A stretch of 64,000 bases of DNA, from assembly GCA_003134765.1 (NCBI GenBank), contig PLCM01000037.1, positions 11,196 through 75,195 on the forward strand, written 5' to 3'. A program made the translations under genes and the position numbers. Positions 59,651 through 64,000 of this stretch are shown in pieces. Source of the DNA: Spartobacteria bacterium. GTDB lineage: Bacteria; Verrucomicrobiota; Verrucomicrobiia; Chthoniobacterales; UBA10450. Under the pieces are notes generated by a model. It was not told the origin of the DNA. It ran no database searches and saw nothing but the letters and a program-made list of their open reading frames with translations. Position 1 is the first letter of the stretch; every line of letters begins with the position of its first letter.

Positions 59651-61444
59651 ATGTTACGAAGGGCCCTGACCACGCTGTTTTGCTCGTTCGCCCTCGTCTC
59701 ACCGGCTTTCAGTCAGGATGTCTTTGTTCCCCGCGAATTGAAGGCGCAAGCCGTGCATCCGCCGAAGCCGAAGGAAGTGGTGCGTCGCGCCCAGCCGGTC
59801 ACTGACGCGGATTTGAAAGCACTGCCCAAGACTGAAACCGCCGCCGCCAAAACCGAGAAGACCGCGCCCAAGGAGAAATCCGCTCCGGTCGTGAAGAGCG
59901 ATAAGGCCCCTGCGGCCGCCGATCAGGCTGCGAATAAGAAGATCGCGAAAGCAGAAACGCCCGGGCAAAAGACCGCCGCGCCGAAAGAAAAACCGGTGGC
60001 AGCCAGGACTCAGACCGCGAGCGACGACGCAGCGACAATCAAAGTGGAAAAGGCGCCAGCTGCCCGGGAACCGCAAGCGACGGAGATAGTGGCCAAAACG
60101 GAGTCAACGAAGGAAAAGAAGGACAAAGCCCCGGCGAAAGAAAAATCCGACAGCGAGGTTCCGACGATAAAGGTCGAGAAGCTGGCCGCGACGAAAGAAT
60201 CTTCCTCGCCCAAGGCAATAGCAAAGAGCGACGCTGCGAAGCCTGACCTGTCGAAAGAGAAAGCTGAGAAACTTGCGGTGGCCCCAAAGGAGAAGACTGC
60301 CGGCACCACCTTGGCCAAGGCAGGGCCCGCGAAGGGCGAGACGGTGAAGTTTGAGAAGGCCGCGCCGCCCAAAGACGAACCAGGCCACAAGAGCGTTGCC
60401 AGGAGCGAAAGCGTGAAGGTCGAAACCCTCACTGCGAACACGGAGAAACCCGCCGTCAAAGAAAAACCTGCGACCGTGGCCGCGTCGAAGTCGCTGCGGG
60501 AAGAGAAGAATCCGGCGAAAGAAGAACCGGCCAGCAAGCCCGGACCGAAAACAGAAACCGCCAAATCTGAAAACGCGGTCGCGAAAAATGAAAAGCCTGC
60601 GCCGGCTAAAGACAAATCGGTTACGGCTCCCATAAAACCTTCAGCCGCCAAGTCCGAGGCACCGGTGGCGAAGATCGAACAGGCGCCTCCGCGTGAGGGG
60701 CCCGTCAAGCCGGTGAAGGTGCCCGCGAAATCCGAGCAGGTTTCTGTTCCGACGCAAAACGATGCGCCGCAAATTATTCCCGCAGTCGGCGGCGCGTTCG
60801 ATACCGGGTTCGTCAAGATTGCGGACGGTTTCGATTTCCCGGTCGGTAAACCGGAAGCGGAAGGTTATTACAAAGCCCGTGGCTTCCGGCAAGGTGGCCA
60901 CGTCGGGGAGGATTGGGACGGCGTTGGCGGCGGCGACACCGATTTGGGTGACCCGATTTACAGCGTCGGGGACGGGATCGTGGTCTTTGCGCGCGACGTT
61001 CATTTGGGGTGGGGGAACGTCATTATCGTGCGGCACGCCTATCGCGAAGGCGGAATGGTGAAATACATCGACGCCCTCTACGGCCATCTTGATTCGATGC
61101 GAGTCAGCCGCGGCCAGCGCGTGACCCGGGGCCAGCAGATCGCGACGATGGGTAATGCGCATGGCCAATACGACGCGCACCTGCATTTCGAGATCCGCAA
61201 GAACCTCGAGATCGGGATGAGCCGTTCAAAGTTCCAGAAGGATTTCAGCAATTACTACGATCCCACTCAGTTCATCAATTCGCACCGGCATCTTTCCGGC
61301 GGCGGCGCAAACTACAAGGTGGCGATGAACACCTTCACCCACGACTGGGAGTATCATTTCGATAAGAATCGAAATTTCAGGCCGCGGAAACGAAGCACGA
61401 GTGAATCGTCCGCCGCGCTGCGGCGGGCGGTGACGAGCAGATAG
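59651..61444 (+). CDS. M23 metallopeptidase with very long Lys/Ala/Pro-rich linker
   Basis: 597 residues. Signal peptide (LTTLFCSFALVSPAFS), then about 330 residues (45-375) of low-complexity Lys/Ala/Pro/Glu sequence with words such as KTEKTAPKEKSAP. The C-terminal M23 domain follows: HVGEDWDGVGGGD (HxxxD zinc ligands, about 415), YGHLDSMRVSRGQRVTRGQ, and HLHFEIRKN (about 510). A final tail follows HDWEYHFDKNRNFRPRKR. Likely a cell-wall endopeptidase or amidase activator. The charged linker could reach through the peptidoglycan or bind it. Confidence 0.9.
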   Translation: MLRRALTTLFCSFALVSPAFSQDVFVPRELKAQAVHPPKPKEVVRRAQPVTDADLKALPKTETAAAKTEKTAPKEKSAPVVKSDKAPAAADQAANKKIAKAETPGQKTAAPKEKPVAARTQTASDDAATIKVEKAPAAREPQATEIVAKTESTKEKKDKAPAKEKSDSEVPTIKVEKLAATKESSSPKAIAKSDAAKPDLSKEKAEKLAVAPKEKTAGTTLAKAGPAKGETVKFEKAAPPKDEPGHKSVARSESVKVETLTANTEKPAVKEKPATVAASKSLREEKNPAKEEPASKPGPKTETAKSENAVAKNEKPAPAKDKSVTAPIKPSAAKSEAPVAKIEQAPPREGPVKPVKVPAKSEQVSVPTQNDAPQIIPAVGGAFDTGFVKIADGFDFPVGKPEAEGYYKARGFRQGGHVGEDWDGVGGGDTDLGDPIYSVGDGIVVFARDVHLGWGNVIIVRHAYREGGMVKYIDALYGHLDSMRVSRGQRVTRGQQIATMGNAHGQYDAHLHFEIRKNLEIGMSRSKFQKDFSNYYDPTQFINSHRHLSGGGANYKVAMNTFTHDWEYHFDKNRNFRPRKRSTSESSAALRRAVTSR

Positions 61445-61462
61445 TGCTCGCTATCGCTCGAA

Positions 61463-61595
61463 ATCCCAAATCCCAAGGGCCCAAACCCCAGGGAGTCCCA
61501 AACGTCAAAACGAAGCGGGTGTCTTGAACGCTCTCATTTGAGCGTTGAGATTTGAAACTTCCCTGGGATTTGGGAATTGGGTTTTGGAGCTTGCC
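61463..61595. repeat. inverted repeat AAATCCCAA...TTGGGATTTG family
   Basis: Arms of AAATCCCAAATCCCAAGGGC and TTCCCTGGGATTTGGGAATT type, enclosing a CGCTC-hairpin (AACGCTCTCATTTGAGCGTT). Related to the element at 31126. Confidence 0.65.
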
Positions 61596-61606
61596 GCGTT
61601 AGCGGC

Positions 61607-61759
61607 TCACAGTTTTCCCATTACCGCGAGAATCAGCACGATCAGCAGGACCAAACCGATTCCGCCAAACGGGTAGTAGCCCCAACCGGAACTGTAACCC
61701 CAGCCCGGAAAAGCTCCGACCAGCAGCAGAATGAGGATAACCAGGAGAATAGTGCGCAT
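61607..61759 (-). CDS. DUF3309-like small hydrophobic protein
   Basis: 50 residues from ATG 61759: MRTILLVILILLLVGAFPGW, then a Gly/Tyr/Trp turn (GYSSGWGYYPFGGIG), then a second hydrophobic stretch LVLLIVLILAVMGKL. This is the DUF3309 layout, abundant small membrane proteins of unknown function. Earlier in-frame start gives a 62-residue form with no conserved part. Confidence 0.75.
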   Translation of the reverse strand: MRTILLVILILLLVGAFPGWGYSSGWGYYPFGGIGLVLLIVLILAVMGKL

Positions 61760-63366
<1,607 letters not shown>

Positions 63367-63372
63367 ACGGCC

Positions 63373-64000
63373 ATGGCTGCCGCTCCTAAACTCGTCCCGC
63401 GACATATCGCCATCATCATGGACGGCAACGGCCGGTGGGCGAAGACCCGCGGTCTGCCACGGATCAAAGGCCATGAAAAAGGGGCTGATGCCGTGCGCGC
63501 CTGTGTCGAGGCCTGTGGCGAACTGAAAATAGAGTTTCTCACCCTCTACGCCTTTTCGGCCGAGAACTGGCAGCGGCCGAAGACCGAGGTCTACGCGCTG
63601 ATGCGTTTGCTCGAACGTTTCCTGAAAGAAAAAACGCCGGAGCTGCTCGAGAAAAACGTCCGGCTCCAGGCCATCGGCCGCCTGACCGATTTGCCGGCCG
63701 GTTGCCAGAAACAACTGCACGAATCCATCGAGCGCACCTCCGGAAACAACGGTCTGACCCTGATCCTGGCGCTAAGTTACGGCGGCCGACTCGAGATCAT
63801 CGACGGTATCAAAAGCCTGCTCCGCCAGATCGATTCCGGCCACATCGATCGCGCGATGATCGACGTCGACATGTTCAGCAAGCATCTCTACACCCGCTAT
63901 TATCCCGACCCCGATCTCCTCATCCGCACCTCCGGCGAGATGCGTCTTTCCAATTTTCTCCTCTGGCAGCTCTCCTATACGGAGATGTACGTTACTCCGA
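63373..64000 (+). CDS. uppS: isoprenyl transferase (undecaprenyl diphosphate synthase), 3' end cut by window
   Basis: About 209 residues visible; the C-terminus lies beyond the window. It is the cis-prenyltransferase making undecaprenyl diphosphate. HIAIIMDGNGRWAKTRGLPRIKGHEKGADAV (substrate Asp and Arg), TLYAFSAENWQRP, ALSYGGRLEI, DPDLLIRTSGEMRLSNFLLWQLSYTE are the five conserved regions in order. It starts 6 bp after the purA stop, so cotranscription is likely. It works with uppP at 58279. Confidence 0.95.
   Translation, partial: MAAAPKLVPRHIAIIMDGNGRWAKTRGLPRIKGHEKGADAVRACVEACGELKIEFLTLYAFSAENWQRPKTEVYALMRLLERFLKEKTPELLEKNVRLQAIGRLTDLPAGCQKQLHESIERTSGNNGLTLILALSYGGRLEIIDGIKSLLRQIDSGHIDRAMIDVDMFSKHLYTRYYPDPDLLIRTSGEMRLSNFLLWQLSYTEMYVTP

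Noticed and set aside
60010..60816. Antisense frame opposite the Lys/Ala linker of the M23 peptidase
   Set aside because: Long Phe/Ala/Ser-rich frame caused by the low-complexity codon use of the sense gene; no start signal or recognisable motif.

Overview
The window is a dense, moderately high-GC stretch of a Gram-negative bacterial chromosome. It carries an RND pump, lipoproteins and a lipid-modification gene, but no rRNA, tRNA, transposase, phage or CRISPR locus was found. The best guess is a soil-type Verrucomicrobiota (Spartobacteria/Chthoniobacterales-like). The reasons are a secreted protein with the GTGQGQLIGGF...GLVEVYE C-terminal domain, PadR plus MacB-like permease pairs of the kind expanded in Acidobacteria and Verrucomicrobia, two IF-1 genes, and very many palindromic intergenic repeats. 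This placement is inference; no marker gene in the window settles it.

Layout. 0-5.4 kb: a divergently controlled tetR-adaptor-RND efflux operon with a perfect 28-bp palindrome at its promoter. 5.5-17.7 kb: housekeeping genes (tilS, gltX, glnS, aroE, proC, nadA, a CHASE2 protein coupled to a dipeptidase, an MBL/beta-CASP protein, xth). 17.8-24.8 kb: a DCC/lipase-maturation-factor fusion, an L,D-transpeptidase lipoprotein, infA, a yqjDEK-like membrane trio, a periplasmic thioredoxin and fumarylacetoacetase. 25-33.5 kb: a secreted protein, an exported aldo/keto reductase, a TPR signalling-type protein between 25-bp direct repeats, carbonic anhydrase, and a dynamin-like GTPase. 33.7-44.3 kb: two MacB-like permeases and two PadR regulators. 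Between them lies a possible cold-response group (RRM protein, second IF-1, zinc-ribbon protein, desaturase), followed by a YceI gene that shares a 51-bp promoter module with the second padR.

44.4-49 kb: genes of the kynurenine/3-hydroxyanthranilate route (Rieske oxygenase, ACMSD-like decarboxylase, 3-hydroxyanthranilate dioxygenase with a possible ACG start, an EamA exporter, kynurenine formamidase). 49-64 kb: envelope and housekeeping genes (GT39 transferase, HIT protein, erpA, endonuclease-type mutL, GH113-like hydrolase, gmd, uppP, an M23 peptidase with a very long Lys/Ala/Pro linker, purA and a uppS cut by the window edge).

The most distinctive property is the repeat load. At least eight families of palindromic intergenic repeats recur. 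Some intrude into coding regions (glnS, mutL, probably the Rieske gene), and one pair brackets glnS in inverted orientation.
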